Made by a program: the position numbers and the translations under genes
NCBI GenBank assembly: GCA_016081115.2
Contig: CM071926.1
Span: 13,839,971-13,903,970 of the forward strand
Reading direction: 5' to 3'
Length of the DNA: 64,000 nucleotides
From: Rehmannia glutinosa
Taxonomy: Eukaryota; Streptophyta; Magnoliopsida; Lamiales; Orobanchaceae
Notes under the pieces: generated by a model
What the model was told of the DNA's origin: nothing
Seen by the model: the letters and a program-made list of their open reading frames with translations, nothing else
Databases searched by the model: none
Part shown: positions 34,340 to 44,375 of the stretch, in pieces
Position numbering within the stretch: the first letter of the stretch is position 1
Layout: the number at the start of each line of letters is the position of its first letter

Positions 34340-35115
34340 CGTGGAGGTTGCCTCGCAACATTGTCGTGCTGAGAACGAAACTCTTATCTTTGGAATGCAC
34401 GAGGTTGGAGAGCCCTCGGGCGGTGAGTAGACTATGGACCCTAGTCCGTAATGAATCCCCAAATGTCATTTTCTTAATGGAGATGAAATTAGTTGGTGTT
34501 AACACTATTCGATTGAGGGATGTTATTGGTTTTAAGTATGGTATTGTTGTTGATTGTATTTGAAGAAATGGAGGTTTAACTTTATGGTGGAAGGAGACAT
34601 TGACGTATCTATCAAACTTATGGGACGTCTTTCATCGACTCGATTATTGAATACGATGGTAATTTTGGCAATTTATGGGGTTATGGAAATTCGAATAAAG
34701 TAATCGCACTCATCCTCTTGGACTCTTTTGTGGCGTCTCCGGCCTCTAATCAACTTACCTTGGGTCATTAGTGGTGATTTTAATGAGATTTTATTCCTAT
34801 TTGAAAAGGTTGGAGGTAATGTTGTTAGTTATTCATCCGTGAATCTTTTTCATCAAATAATTTAAGATTGTACCGCGACTGGGGTCATGGTGATCCTTCA
34901 TTTACTTGGAGGAAAAATTCAAAGAATACGAATAATATCCACGAAATACTTGATGATTTCTCATGACACCCCAGTGGATAAATAATTTCCACTATTTTGG
35001 TGTATCCCATCTTGATTTCTATGGCTCGGACCATAGATATATCAATTACGCACTTGATAAGCGATATGATGGTAGGGTTAAAGGTTCAACCTTCAGATTT
35101 AAGCCATTCGGAAGG
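34340..35115 (+). pseudogene. LINE ORF2: endonuclease domain, degenerate
   Basis: The start resembles the conserved SWNxRGLGxPRAV opening (34385-34420 gives SPRAVSRLWTLVRNESPNV), followed by IFLMEMKLVGV. Further on come NGGLTLWWKE (34570), DFNEIL after the LPWVISG segment (about 34760), and, in a shifted frame, DPSFTWRKNSKNTNN and LDFYGSDHR. These are the APE-type endonuclease motifs of plant L1 elements, used to nick the target DNA. Stops are frequent. Confidence 0.82.
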
Positions 35116-36045
35116 CCATGGACTCTTCTTTAAATCTCTTACCTCCTACTAGCTTGAAGGAAGTGTCGAGTGGAAATTATATTAAAGATACCCTGGAATT
35201 TTGTGGTAGTTCTCTAAAATCACGAGCACGGGCGAAGTTTGGTGTCATTAGCAAAAGAATAAGACATTTGCGTAAGGAACTATATAAAGCAAATTGTGCC
35301 CTCCAGTCATATTTGAATGTGAAACCTATTCGGGATCTCCAAATCCAATCTGGATACGGTGTTGTGTTATGAAGAATGCTACCGAAACAAAGGGCACACA
35401 ATGACCTGCTTCTGGGAGATATAAACATAAAACATTTTCATAGTAAAGCTACGTCAAGAAAGCATCGAATCGATTCATGGAGATTGGCTTTTAGAGGCTC
35501 ATTTAATCGCAGGGGAGATTCAGAAGTACTTTGCTGAGTTGTTTACTTCCTCCAACCCCATTGGTCTAGATATGGAAAATATTGTCAACTCTATTAATTC
35601 CACTATTCCACCTCGATCTAGGGGCTTCATTGAATGAATTGTTTATAGAGGATGAAGTTAAAAAGGCTCTTTCAAAGATGAGAGCCACTAAAGCCCCGGA
35701 CCCGATGGTTTCCATCCTATTTTCTTTCAGAAGAATTGGGATCTTATTGGTACCGATTTGATTGATATTGTTTTGGGCATTCTTAATCACGGTAAATTTG
35801 TACGTGCCTTCAATGCTACTACTATTGTTCTGATCCCAAAGGTTGCTCGACCATCTAAAGTGGAAGATTTCCACCAATCGAGTCTATGTAATGTCACTTA
35901 CAAAGTGGTTACAAAAGTTCTAACCAATCGGCTTAAAAAGTGTCGACTATTTGTGATACTCCTTGGATTCCAAGACCGCATCATTCTAGATTATCAGCCC
36001 CATGTTGATGATGGCCCTCCCTATGTATCGATTTAATTTTAAACA
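35116..36045 (+). pseudogene. LINE ORF2: linker and N-terminal RT, degenerate
   Basis: The frame 35118-35372 covers the helical linker (SRARAKFGVISKRIRHLRKE). RT begins at about 35640 with EDEVKKALSKMRATKAPDP, then IVLGILNHGKFVRAFNATT, IVLIPKVARPSKVEDFHQSS and LCNVTYKVVTKVLTNRLKK, the first RT blocks of L1. The palm segment with the (F/Y)xDD box is absent. The sequence jumps from about 36030 into the C-terminal part, implying an internal deletion. Confidence 0.85.
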
Positions 36046-37210
36046 ATAAGTGGAATTTGGAGATTCTCAATCCCTATTTTTGTCAATTGATAGAGAATTG
36101 ATCAAGCATATCACCTGAGTCAAACTAATGGCCATGATAATATAATTTGGCACTTTGAAAAATTTGGAGTCTATTCGGTTAAATTGGGATATCAAGTAAC
36201 TCGCAATCACGCCATTACGTGAACCCGAATGCACCTCCACGACATCGCCTTGGTGGAAAAATTTGTGGAACTTACGCATTCCATCTAAGGTACATATCTT
36301 CGTGTGGTAGCTTTCCACACCATTTTACTTTGTGCCGACAATTAAACAAACGTGGTGTGATCATCCCCATGAATTGTAACAGATTTCGTGAAACTCCGAG
36401 GAGATGATCAAACATGCTCTCTGGGATCTGTAAGGACGCTCCCGTTATATAGAATCTTAGTTGTCTCGGTCTATAATTCAAAAATGGAAAGGGAGCTTCT
36501 TTCCGGACTTCTACGCATTGTGGTTAGTTCAAAATTTTATTTTCACGATCCGGAAATTTTTATTGTTACACTATAGGCTATCCGGTTTTCTATAAATATT
36601 GGTTATTGTAATAACAAATGACTTGGGTCAAAAGATACTCTTGATCCGGTAGGAAGGACACTTTCATCCTACCAACAATGCCATGAACGATCGGAACTTA
36701 ACGATGCATCTATACATGTGGTGAGAAATTGCTCCAGGACCCACCACCTCATGAAACTTAAGTTGGATGTTGCCATTTACCTTGGATATCAGTTTGGTAT
36801 TGGTGCGGTTGTGCGATATTGAGAAAGGAAGGTTATTACTTGCATGAATCAAGTGATTGATGGTGGTGTTGATATTCTCAACGCAGAGGCTATTGCGATT
36901 CGCGAAGACCTTAGTTTTGTTCATGGTTTGGATATGCATATTTCTTTTGTGGAGATCGATTCAAAATCATTTTACTGACTGCGAAGCCCCAAATACACTC
37001 GTGGGCAATGAAACAGAGCTCTTGTTGATGATATCCGATCATTACTCTTTAAGGATGGTCATATTATTAATTGTTGTTTTACTCCTAGAGAATGCAATTA
37101 TGTTTCTCATGTCTTAAAGATCTTGATTTTTCATTTTAGTCTTTTCACTTTTAGAAAGGATGCAATACCTTTGTACTTGAAACATGTTATTCGCCGATAT
37201 GCCTCAATAA
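36046..37210 (+). pseudogene. LINE ORF2: zf-RVT and RNase H C-terminal part
   Basis: HFEKFGVYSVKLGYQV (about 36150) and WWKNLWNLRIPSKVHIFVW-like sequence (36250-36310) belong to the zf-RVT region, and NLNKRGVIIPMNCNRF (36335-36390) continues it. From about 36660 to 37110, broken frames give an RNase H-like module (EAIAIREDLSFVHGLDMH, EIDSKSF, PRECNYVSHV), as in plant L1 elements with a C-terminal RNase H. No clear poly-A tail was seen after 37210. Confidence 0.8.
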
Positions 37211-37280
37211 ATTTGTTTTTCCCTTAAAAAATTTTTTTGATGTTTTCCATTTACGACTTTATATATTTATAACTTAAATA

Positions 37281-37303
37281 ATATATATATATATATATAT
37301 ATT
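37281..37303. repeat. AT microsatellite
   Basis: About eleven AT units at the edge of the pararetrovirus remnant. TA-rich tracts are common at junctions of such integrations. Confidence 0.85.
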
Positions 37304-37379
37304 ACGTGTTATAACTGTGAGACTTGATGATAACACTAATATAAAAAAATTATAAAAATCCGATTTGGAATTATAACTT

Positions 37380-37561
37380 AAATAGTTCCCAAAGTTACTA
37401 AGGAACAAATTTATAAAAATTCCAGATTTCTTCATTTTAAAACCGATTTGACTATTAAAACTGAAGAAAGAGATATTCAACTTTCAAAATCTTTTGAATC
37501 AATCAATTTGCTCACTCAAAATTCTCTTCAAAAGCATAAAGACAAAAATTACAAATACATT
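37380..37561. repeat. Inverted repeat arm 1 (pararetrovirus)
   Basis: Reverse complement of 39246-39437 at about 85-90% by eye. Includes TTACTAAGGAACAAATTTAT and TCTCTTCAAAAGCATAAAGA. Confidence 0.8.
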
Positions 37562-38959
37562 CTTTCTTGTTTTGGCTTCTCAAAAACTTTCTTCATTAGG
37601 TAGATCAACAATATGTTGTTTATTATTCCAAAAGGCATTTGGTAGTTCAACACAAATTTCTTTTTCAAATAAATTTTGGAGTTTTAATATTTTTTTCTTT
37701 TACCTCGGTATTTCTAATTGTTTTTCTATTCTTTTAAGTGAAATATCATTTTTAATATTTTTTAAATGAAAACCCTTTTCTTGTATGAGATTGTTAATGA
37801 TATTTTTATGAATCGAATAAGCTTTTATCATATTAAGGTTTCTAGTTTTAGGTTTTTCAAGAAAATCAAAGTGTAATTTTTTGTGGTTAGTTTTAAAGGA
37901 GATAGAATTTTCAACAATGGTATATGGCGTTATGAGATATAAAAGGTGTTCTTAGAGTATATGTATGATGTATATCATTAACAAGAATAAATAAAGATTT
38001 TAAAGAGGTTCCATTATTTATAATTGAAGCTTTAGCTTTGGAATTGACACTAAGTTTTGAATTATTTGCGGCTGAAGGCCTTTCATTAGTTCTTTTTTGG
38101 AATTTTTTTGAAACTATACCGAATTTTATACAATTTATATTTGCACCTTTGTCAAATAAAGCAACTGTGTTTATCTTGAATTTTTCTGAGAATCTGAGAG
38201 TTATTTTTATCATATATTTTCTTCAAGTTATTTCTCTTAGAACAAATAAAAAATCATCTTGATTTTTTTTAATATTTTCTATGTTCCTTAGTTTGGTATT
38301 TTTATTAGCTTCTAATTTTTCTATCAAGTATTTTATAGCATCAGAATCTTGTTTTCATTTTTCTTTTAATTCTCTTAATTCAATTTTTACTTCTTTCATT
38401 TCCTTTTGTAAATCTTGAATTGCCACATCTTTGTTTTTCTTTTTGGTTTTCCAAGAATATTAGTTAAATCATAGGTATTTTTAGAAGTACTTAGTAAAAT
38501 AGTATTTTTGTTTATCATGGATCCCATTTACGGCCTTAAATCATAGGTATTTTACTTCTTCGAATTCTGGTATCAGACCGTTAAAATAGTATTTTTGTTT
38601 TTATGCCGGCAACACTAAGTATTTGTGAGACTCTTCCTAAATTAATAGTATCTGTAATGGAGAAATCTTCAGATAGACTAAAACTACTTCTTCTTCTACT
38701 AAAAGAAAGCCTAACTTTACCATCTTGATATTGAGTAATAGATCTAAGTTGGGTATTTGGTTTTAAAGACTCTTAAGGTTACGATTTTTACGATACCTTC
38801 GAGAACCCATTCTTCTAGAAGTGTAATATTTTTCCATTGTATAGATCTAGGAATTATAGTATTAGATCTGGTTATATCAGTTTGAAGTAGGAGGGTTTCT
38901 CCTTTTTTACTATGAAATCTAACTCTTGTAGCAAAGGTTGACATCATAACTTAATAATG

Positions 38960-39550
38960 AATTCTAAAAATTATTGCTATCTGGATTGAATTTTCAAGCA
39001 TTTTATAGTTATGAATTTTTATTTGTAACACTAAAGTTTTTAAGATATTTTAATCATTTAAAGAAATTGTTAAATTTGCATAACAATCCAAAGAAATCGT
39101 ACATGTGCTTATTTGGATTCAAATTTAATTTAACAAGGAATCTTCAAAGTTTGTAAATCTAGCATCTCCGAGTATTGTAAGAATTGAAGTATTTAATCCT
39201 TCTTTAGTAAGAGGTTTAATTCATGCTTGGATTAATCCTATATGAATGTATTTATAATTTTTTGTCTTTATGCTTTTGAAGAGAATTTGGAGTGAGCAAA
39301 TTGATTGATTCAAAAGTTTTGAAAGTTGAATATCTCTTTCTTGATTTTAATAGTAAAATCAATTTTAAAATAAAGAAATATGGAATTTTTATAAATTTGT
39401 TCCTTAGTAACTTTGGGAATTTTTCAATTATCAATCAATCTATTAAAATATTCTATAATAATATCTTCACTATTTATTATCTCCCAGGATCTCTAGAAGA
39501 ATTATTGAAAACCTTACGATTACATTCATATTATAAATTATATCCATAAC
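38960..39550 (+). pseudogene. Second pararetrovirus fragment in opposite orientation
   Basis: The plus frame 39292-39549 encodes the same stretch (FINLFLSNFGN) that is read on minus at 37380-37480, then continues to LPGSLEELLKTLR. The part 39150-39230 (PSIVRIEVFNPSLVRGLIHA) looks like another piece of the viral polyprotein. The two fragments are therefore oppositely oriented pieces of the same virus type. Confidence 0.5.
39246..39437. repeat. Inverted repeat arm 2 (pararetrovirus)
   Basis: Partner of 37380-37561. The arms are about 1.7 kb apart. Confidence 0.8.
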
Positions 39551-40254
39551 TCCACAATTAATTTAGCAAATCTTGTTTTTTCTTCTCCAAAATGTTTTTC
39601 ATTGGTCATGGTTCTTGTTGTGGGCAACTCCAATAATTTTTAGTGATCAAATCATCATGACTATATTTTACTTTGTAAACCAACATCTTAAGGTTTTTAT
39701 TATTAACTTGAATCAAGGTATATGATTTTTGTATAATTTATTACGAATTTTCATAGTCGATATTAACATCTATTAATCGCGATTTACTCGTGTTTTGTTG
39801 AAAAGATATGCTATATTTTTATATTATTGTTACTAATATCATTTTGCATCATTTTATAAGTTATGTAAAATTTTGAGTCCTCATAATTGTTATAATTGTA
39901 TAAATTTTTATTTAGTATTTATACAATTATTATCTAAATAAAACCTTGTGTAGAGTAATACAAATGTATAAACGATAATAAATTTATAAATTTGTACTTT
40001 GCAATCATAATAAAGAATAAAAATTTGTGACTTAATAACTTAGGTATAATAAAAGTAGCTCAAATAGAAAATGACAATGAAAGAATAATATACAAATCAA
40101 AAAGCAAGTATATTGATATTTCATCGTCTTTGCCAACTTTTTATGAGATTTTCTTTATTGGCATATATAATCGTGATCATGTCAATATATATGAATTTCG
40201 TTGTTGGCCTTGTTGGTTTATATGAATGTAACCATATTGACTTATATTTGTGAT
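39551..40254. other. AT-rich stretch, no gene seen
   Basis: No recognisable coding or repeats apart from short AT-rich words. It could be non-coding pararetrovirus or old intergenic DNA. Confidence 0.5.
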
Positions 40255-40259
40255 CTTTT

Positions 40260-40699
40260 TGTTGGAATATAAACTTAATTTGAGTCCAAATAATATTGGG
40301 CTTGAAAATATATTTTTAGTTAAAAGATAAAATAAGAGTCCAAGCCCAAATGCCCTAAGTTCTAGAATTTCTCTTGAAATATCTTATTAAAATATCTTAG
40401 ATAGTTGAAGAAAGCTTGTAGAAACTTCTAGGTTGCTAGATATTTTAGAAGATAATTTTAGTAGATAAATTATAGCTTTTAGATCAAATAAACTCAAGCC
40501 ATTAGCTAGGAAGTTGTGTCTTAGTATAAATAGGGTTGTCTTGTTCATTTTGTAACAAGACAATAAAATTTGAGAAGAACAATCTATACAATCAAATATT
40601 CTTCCACTCTCTTTTATTTTTTACTCTAAATAGCCTCTCTTCCTACCAAGAAAAACAATCACTCTTCCAACTTCCAACTTCCAATTTCTAAGTAACACA
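40260..40699 (+). repeat. Candidate solo copia-like LTR
   Basis: Starts TGTTGGAATATAAAC, has a TATA box (AGTATAAATAGGG, 40525-40532), a poly-A-signal-like AATAAAATT at about 40562 and ends AGTAACACA. The flanks CTTTT/TTTTT make an imperfect TSD. There are no internal sequences either side, so a solo LTR is the simplest reading. A second copy elsewhere is needed to prove it. Confidence 0.42.
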
Positions 40700-40876
40700 T
40701 TTTTAGCTAAATTGAGATCATAATCCTACTCCAACACTTTTTACACAAACTCAACAGAAACACTGAGAAAAAAGAAAGGCAAAACCTCTTGCAACACTAG
40801 AACACAACTTAAGGTACCGAAAGAATATCAAGATGATAAGAGTAACAATAAATAAATATACAAAACAAGATTAAGG

Positions 40877-41155
40877 TCAATAATAACATACAAATTGCGT
40901 GACCACAATGGTCAAAACACCAAGTTGGAGGATTGCCTCCACCTCCAATAGACGAGCAATAATCTGACTCTTTGTTTCCATCCATTTGATCATACCTTGC
41001 TGCATTCGATCGTAATGCTTATTAACAACAACAACATCAGCAAGAAGGGTCGTATCCCCACCACGGTCGTTTATTGCAAGCTTCTCCACAACTTGCTCAA
41101 TAGTCTCGTCATCACTTATCAGTCTTCCATTTATCTTCATCAACAGGGTTCTCAA
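40877..41155 (-). CDS. Hypothetical ORF of unknown origin
   Basis: A 92-codon minus-strand frame with protein-like composition (ETIEQVVEKLAINDRGG, MIKWMETKSQIIARLLEVEA), predicted mostly helical. No family was recognised. It lies between two LTR-like sequences. With a TGGTATCA word at about 41720 on the same strand, it could be a remnant of a copia gag leader region, or a captured gene fragment. No promoter or splice evidence. Confidence 0.2.
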   Translation of the reverse strand: MRTLLMKINGRLISDDETIEQVVEKLAINDRGGDTTLLADVVVVNKHYDRMQQGMIKWMETKSQIIARLLEVEAILQLGVLTIVVTQFVCYY

Positions 41156-41743
41156 ACCTCATACTTGCTTGGAGTATTTACATACCCGTTTAGTATAGTC
41201 AAACTACGGTAAGTTGCCTTACGTCAAGTAATGTGCGCGTTGAAATCGGGAAAAGAACTCTCTGTCGTAAATAGTGTATTATTAATCGCAATCACCATGT
41301 AAACCGATTCAAAACATGTGACTAGGAGCGGGGTCGTCAGACCACATATTTTCATCCGCATATATGATTTTCACGTTTCTAATCGATGCTAATCTAGTTG
41401 TAAAATCTGTTCTTGTAGCAATATCAAGGACGGCACGAGAAGGTGAAGTTTAGGAGGGCAATTTTTTTTTAAAAAAAACTATTAGATAAATAGATGTTTT
41501 TATTGTTTTATAGGGGGGCGAAATTGTAAATTTTGATAATTTTATAAACAATATAGTATTTTATTAAAATTCGATGTTGGTGGTGGGGGTGGGCGACACG
41601 GCTGTACCGGCCGCATCACCGCAATATCTATCTCAGACAATTTCAACTTCAATCTCAAGCGGAGCAAATGTCTCGCACGCTCAATAAGGCTCAATAGCTT
41701 CTCCTAAGTCCCATATATTTGATACCACGAGTCTTAGTGATGG

Positions 41744-42914
41744 AAAGTGATGGAAATAGTATTAGGATATAATAAATATTTTGTAGTATTTTATAAATAA
41801 AAATGGATTATGGTTAGAAATAATAGTCTTGTTTTTGTAGGTGTAATAATATAATATGTAATGTAAGTGAGGTAGATAGTTTTGGTTGATAGAAGATCGG
41901 ATTGACTAGGGCAAATATAAGTTTGAAGTAGTAATTTTATTTCTTATCTTTGATTTTTCTAAGCATACACAAGAATGCCTCCACATCTATTTATACTAGT
42001 CAAGGAGGTATCTAATTTCTTCTATCAAGTATACATGTTCAAGATTATTCTAGATTTAATTTGTAATTTCAGTGTTTCTAGATTTTTCCTTCCCTAATAT
42101 AGACCTTGTAATCTTTATTCTAGAATTTTCTTCTACAAAATACTAGGGGTGACCGATTCGAAACCGCCTGGTTCTAGTTCCTTCTTTTGGAGGAAGGGGA
42201 ACCAGAACTGTTGTCTCACGGTTCTGATTTTAGAGCCGGAATCAACGGTTCTGGTTCTGGTTTGGAACCCGATTCCTCCATCGTTCCAGTTCCAGTTTTA
42301 ATCGAAACAGTTTGTTTATCTTTAAATAATTTTTTCAATTTTTTTAAAAATGATTTGTCAATTTCAATAACAAAAGAAAAGAAAAATGAAGAAAAATACT
42401 TGGATTTAATATTCAATTAAGTTTTGTATTTAATATTATAATAAAATTAAACTGTCTATATGTGTCTTTGTAAGAGTATAGACGGATCAAAGTTCACGTA
42501 GTTCACTTACAATATTTGGTTTAAAATGTGTCTCATGTAGTTACGAATATAAAACATTGCAATAAATCTTTAATATTTCTTTTAGCATATTTTAACCAAA
42601 AAAATATAAAAATCGTTGGTTTTAACTTGAAACCAGCTATTTTAAATGTCGGTTCTACCACGGTTCTAATCGACGGTTAAAACCGCCGGTTCCATGGTTT
42701 TGTGACCAAGGAATCGGAATCGAAACCGGGTCTACAAGGTTCCGGTTTGGAATCGTTGACCGATCAACGATTTTGAACCGATTGACCACGATTTTGTTCA
42801 GGTTTGAAACTTAATTTCTTGTTCCATTTGGCCACCCCTACAAAATACATTCTAGAATTGGACTAATCTAGAAATATGCAAAGATCTTCTAATGTTTGAA
42901 CGTTCATTGTGACA
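41744..42914 (-). repeat. Candidate copia-like LTR split by a hAT element
   Basis: On minus it starts TGTCACAATGAACG (42914), has a TATA box (GACTAGTATAAATAGATG, 41988-41995) and several TCTAGAA words. Just beyond its far end the minus strand reads TGGTATCAAAT (about 41718-41728), which could be a decayed primer site. The hAT element at 42144-42840 and one TSD copy must be removed to restore it to about 470 bp. The far boundary is uncertain. Confidence 0.42.
42144..42840. mobile_element. Non-autonomous hAT element, 697 bp, perfect TSD
   Basis: Ends are TAGGGGTGACC.. and ..GGCCACCCCTA (near-perfect terminal inverted repeats of the hAT type). It is flanked by the perfect 8-bp duplication CAAAATAC (42136-42143 and 42841-42848). 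Subterminal regions are full of GGTTC/GAACC words in both orientations, a recurrent trait of hAT ends where transposase binds. There is no transposase: the only frame (42187-42420) is repeat-derived. Confidence 0.9.
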
Positions 42915-42966
42915 TCCCGTTATTAGCCCTTGCAATTGGTAATAAATAAAAAAAATATTTTACGAT

Positions 42967-43130
42967 AATTACTCATATATTTCAACTACGGTCATTATTT
43001 TACTATTTTTATATCACATCATCTTTTGTCATTATACTTTCATTTCATATTCATTCTCCAAAAAAAAATTCTTATTCTCCCTAAAAATATTTCATATCCA
43101 ATCACATCTATCAACTTTCGTAAAACCAAA
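42967..43130. repeat. Direct repeat copy 1 flanking a hAT element
   Basis: TTTACTATTTTTATATCACATCATCTTTTGTCATTATACTTTCATTT-type sequence (quoted in part) recurs at 43503-43650. Similarity is about 85% by eye. Confidence 0.65.
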
Positions 43131-43137
43131 TCATTAT

Positions 43138-43468
43138 TAGGGATGGCAATTTCGCCTACTGCAGTACCCGCCCCGCCCCGCATAGAATTTTTATTTTTAA
43201 AATATATTTTAATATATATTGTGCATAAATAATATATATTATAATATATTTTTATGTATTCTTATATTATATGTAATATTTATAAATTGATAATAATAAA
43301 TTTTGTAAATAATATCTTATAAATACATTATTTTTTATTTTTGTATTTAATTTAATTTAAAATCAGGCGAGTAACGGGCCGATAGGCGACTGTGGTGGGT
43401 CGTCCCGTCTGGTTCAGGAGTCTTGGATGGGTGCGGGTCTGGCCGACTCGCCCATCATGCGGTCCCTA
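43138..43468. mobile_element. Non-autonomous hAT-type MITE, 331 bp, perfect TSD
   Basis: Starts TAGGGATGGCAAT and ends TGCGGTCCCTA. GC-rich subterminal blocks (CCCGCCCCGCCCCGC at 43167-43181, and GGGTGCGGGTCTGG near the other end) surround an AT-rich core. The 8-bp TSD ATCATTAT is perfect (43130-43137 and 43469-43476). No coding sequence. Confidence 0.88.
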
Positions 43469-43502
43469 ATCATTATTATATAATTTTCATAAATTTCATT
43501 AT

Positions 43503-43650
43503 ATTTACTCATGTATTTTTAACTACAACCATTATTTTACTAATTTTATATCACATCATCTTTGGTCATTATACTTTCATTTCATATCTATTCTCCAAAA
43601 AGCAATTCTTATACTCCCCAACAAAATTTTCACTATTTTCTTGCAGAAAA
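43503..43650. repeat. Direct repeat copy 2 flanking a hAT element
   Basis: Partner of 42967-43130. The hAT MITE lies between the copies. Confidence 0.65.
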
Positions 43651-43899
43651 AAATTGAAATTATATCCAATCCTAGTCACCAATATTGACTTATTCAAAAA
43701 GTGCTCACGAGTATTTGTATGTTTTTGGTGAGAAAATGCATATTAATGTCCATCCAACATAATACAATAAATGACATTCTAAAGTCATAAATTCACATCT
43801 ATTCCTAATGGATTTTTTTGAAAAATCACTTATTCTAAAAGTCTATTTATAAATAAGTATAAAGCAAGTAGTGTTTTTGGTTTCTAAATAAGATTCTAT

Positions 43900-44361
43900 T
43901 GTAAGATATATGCGGGCCCACGTACATATATTTTTATTAGATATTAAATTAAGTGATATTTTAATATCTAATTAATTGGTTTAAATAATTAATATATTTA
44001 ATGATTAGTTGTATCGTTTTTAGGGTCGATTCTGAGTTGGTTTCTAAACCACCTCTACACGTTGATAGAACGTGTAATCTGTCGGGCCGAAGACAGTTTT
44101 GGCGGAATAACTGGCCAAGAAATGGTCCTCTCTACCAATAAAAGTACCTATCAAATTCTTTGTCTATCATCTTAAGAATTTTTAACATCGTGGATTAACG
44201 GAAGGCCAAGAGAGAGAAAGTGGTTTCTTCCATCTTGAACAAAAGAAAGACATGTCTTCTCAAGGTTAGTACTGACGATTTAATTAATTGTGAAAATCAT
44301 GAAGTTCAAGATTCGGGATTCGATTTTTGTTTCTTTGATTTTATGTACAATTACGCTTACA
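43900..44361 (+). repeat. Element F 5' LTR
   Basis: Starts TGTAAGATATATG and ends TTACGCTTACA. It matches 50021-50257 over the first 240 bp and E's LTR over its length. Confidence 0.88.
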
Positions 44362-44363
44362 TG

Positions 44364-44375
44364 TGGTATCGATTT
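44364..44375 (+). other. Primer-binding site of element F (tRNA-Met type, altered)
   Basis: TGGTATCGATTT, two bases after the LTR. It matches TGGTATC(A)GA.. with the A of CAG missing and the distal bases changed. Confidence 0.65.

Larger units (their letters stand above)
37274..38947 (-). pseudogene. Endogenous pararetrovirus remnant (Caulimoviridae-like), polyprotein fragment
   Basis: Minus-strand frames show a movement-protein-like segment near the top (38744-38947, with IPRSIQWKNI). A lysine/glutamate-rich coiled coil follows (about 38290-38400), then a retroviral-type aspartic protease segment (37911-38213) in which the D-T/S-G-A active-site box reads DKGA, and finally the stretch before RT (37274-37560). 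This order fits the single large polyprotein of petu-/florendovirus-like plant pararetroviruses. Stops and frameshifts are dense, the catalytic box is altered and no complete RT is present, so it is an inert relic. Genus assignment is inference. Confidence 0.62.

Noticed and set aside
34140..34505. 121-codon minus-strand frame
   Set aside because: Shadow of the LINE ORF1-ORF2 junction, which has clear motifs on the plus strand.
38570..38580. TGGTATCAGA word resembling a primer-binding site
   Set aside because: Lies inside the pararetrovirus remnant beside a short local duplication (38460-38500 and 38540-38600). No LTR lies next to it.
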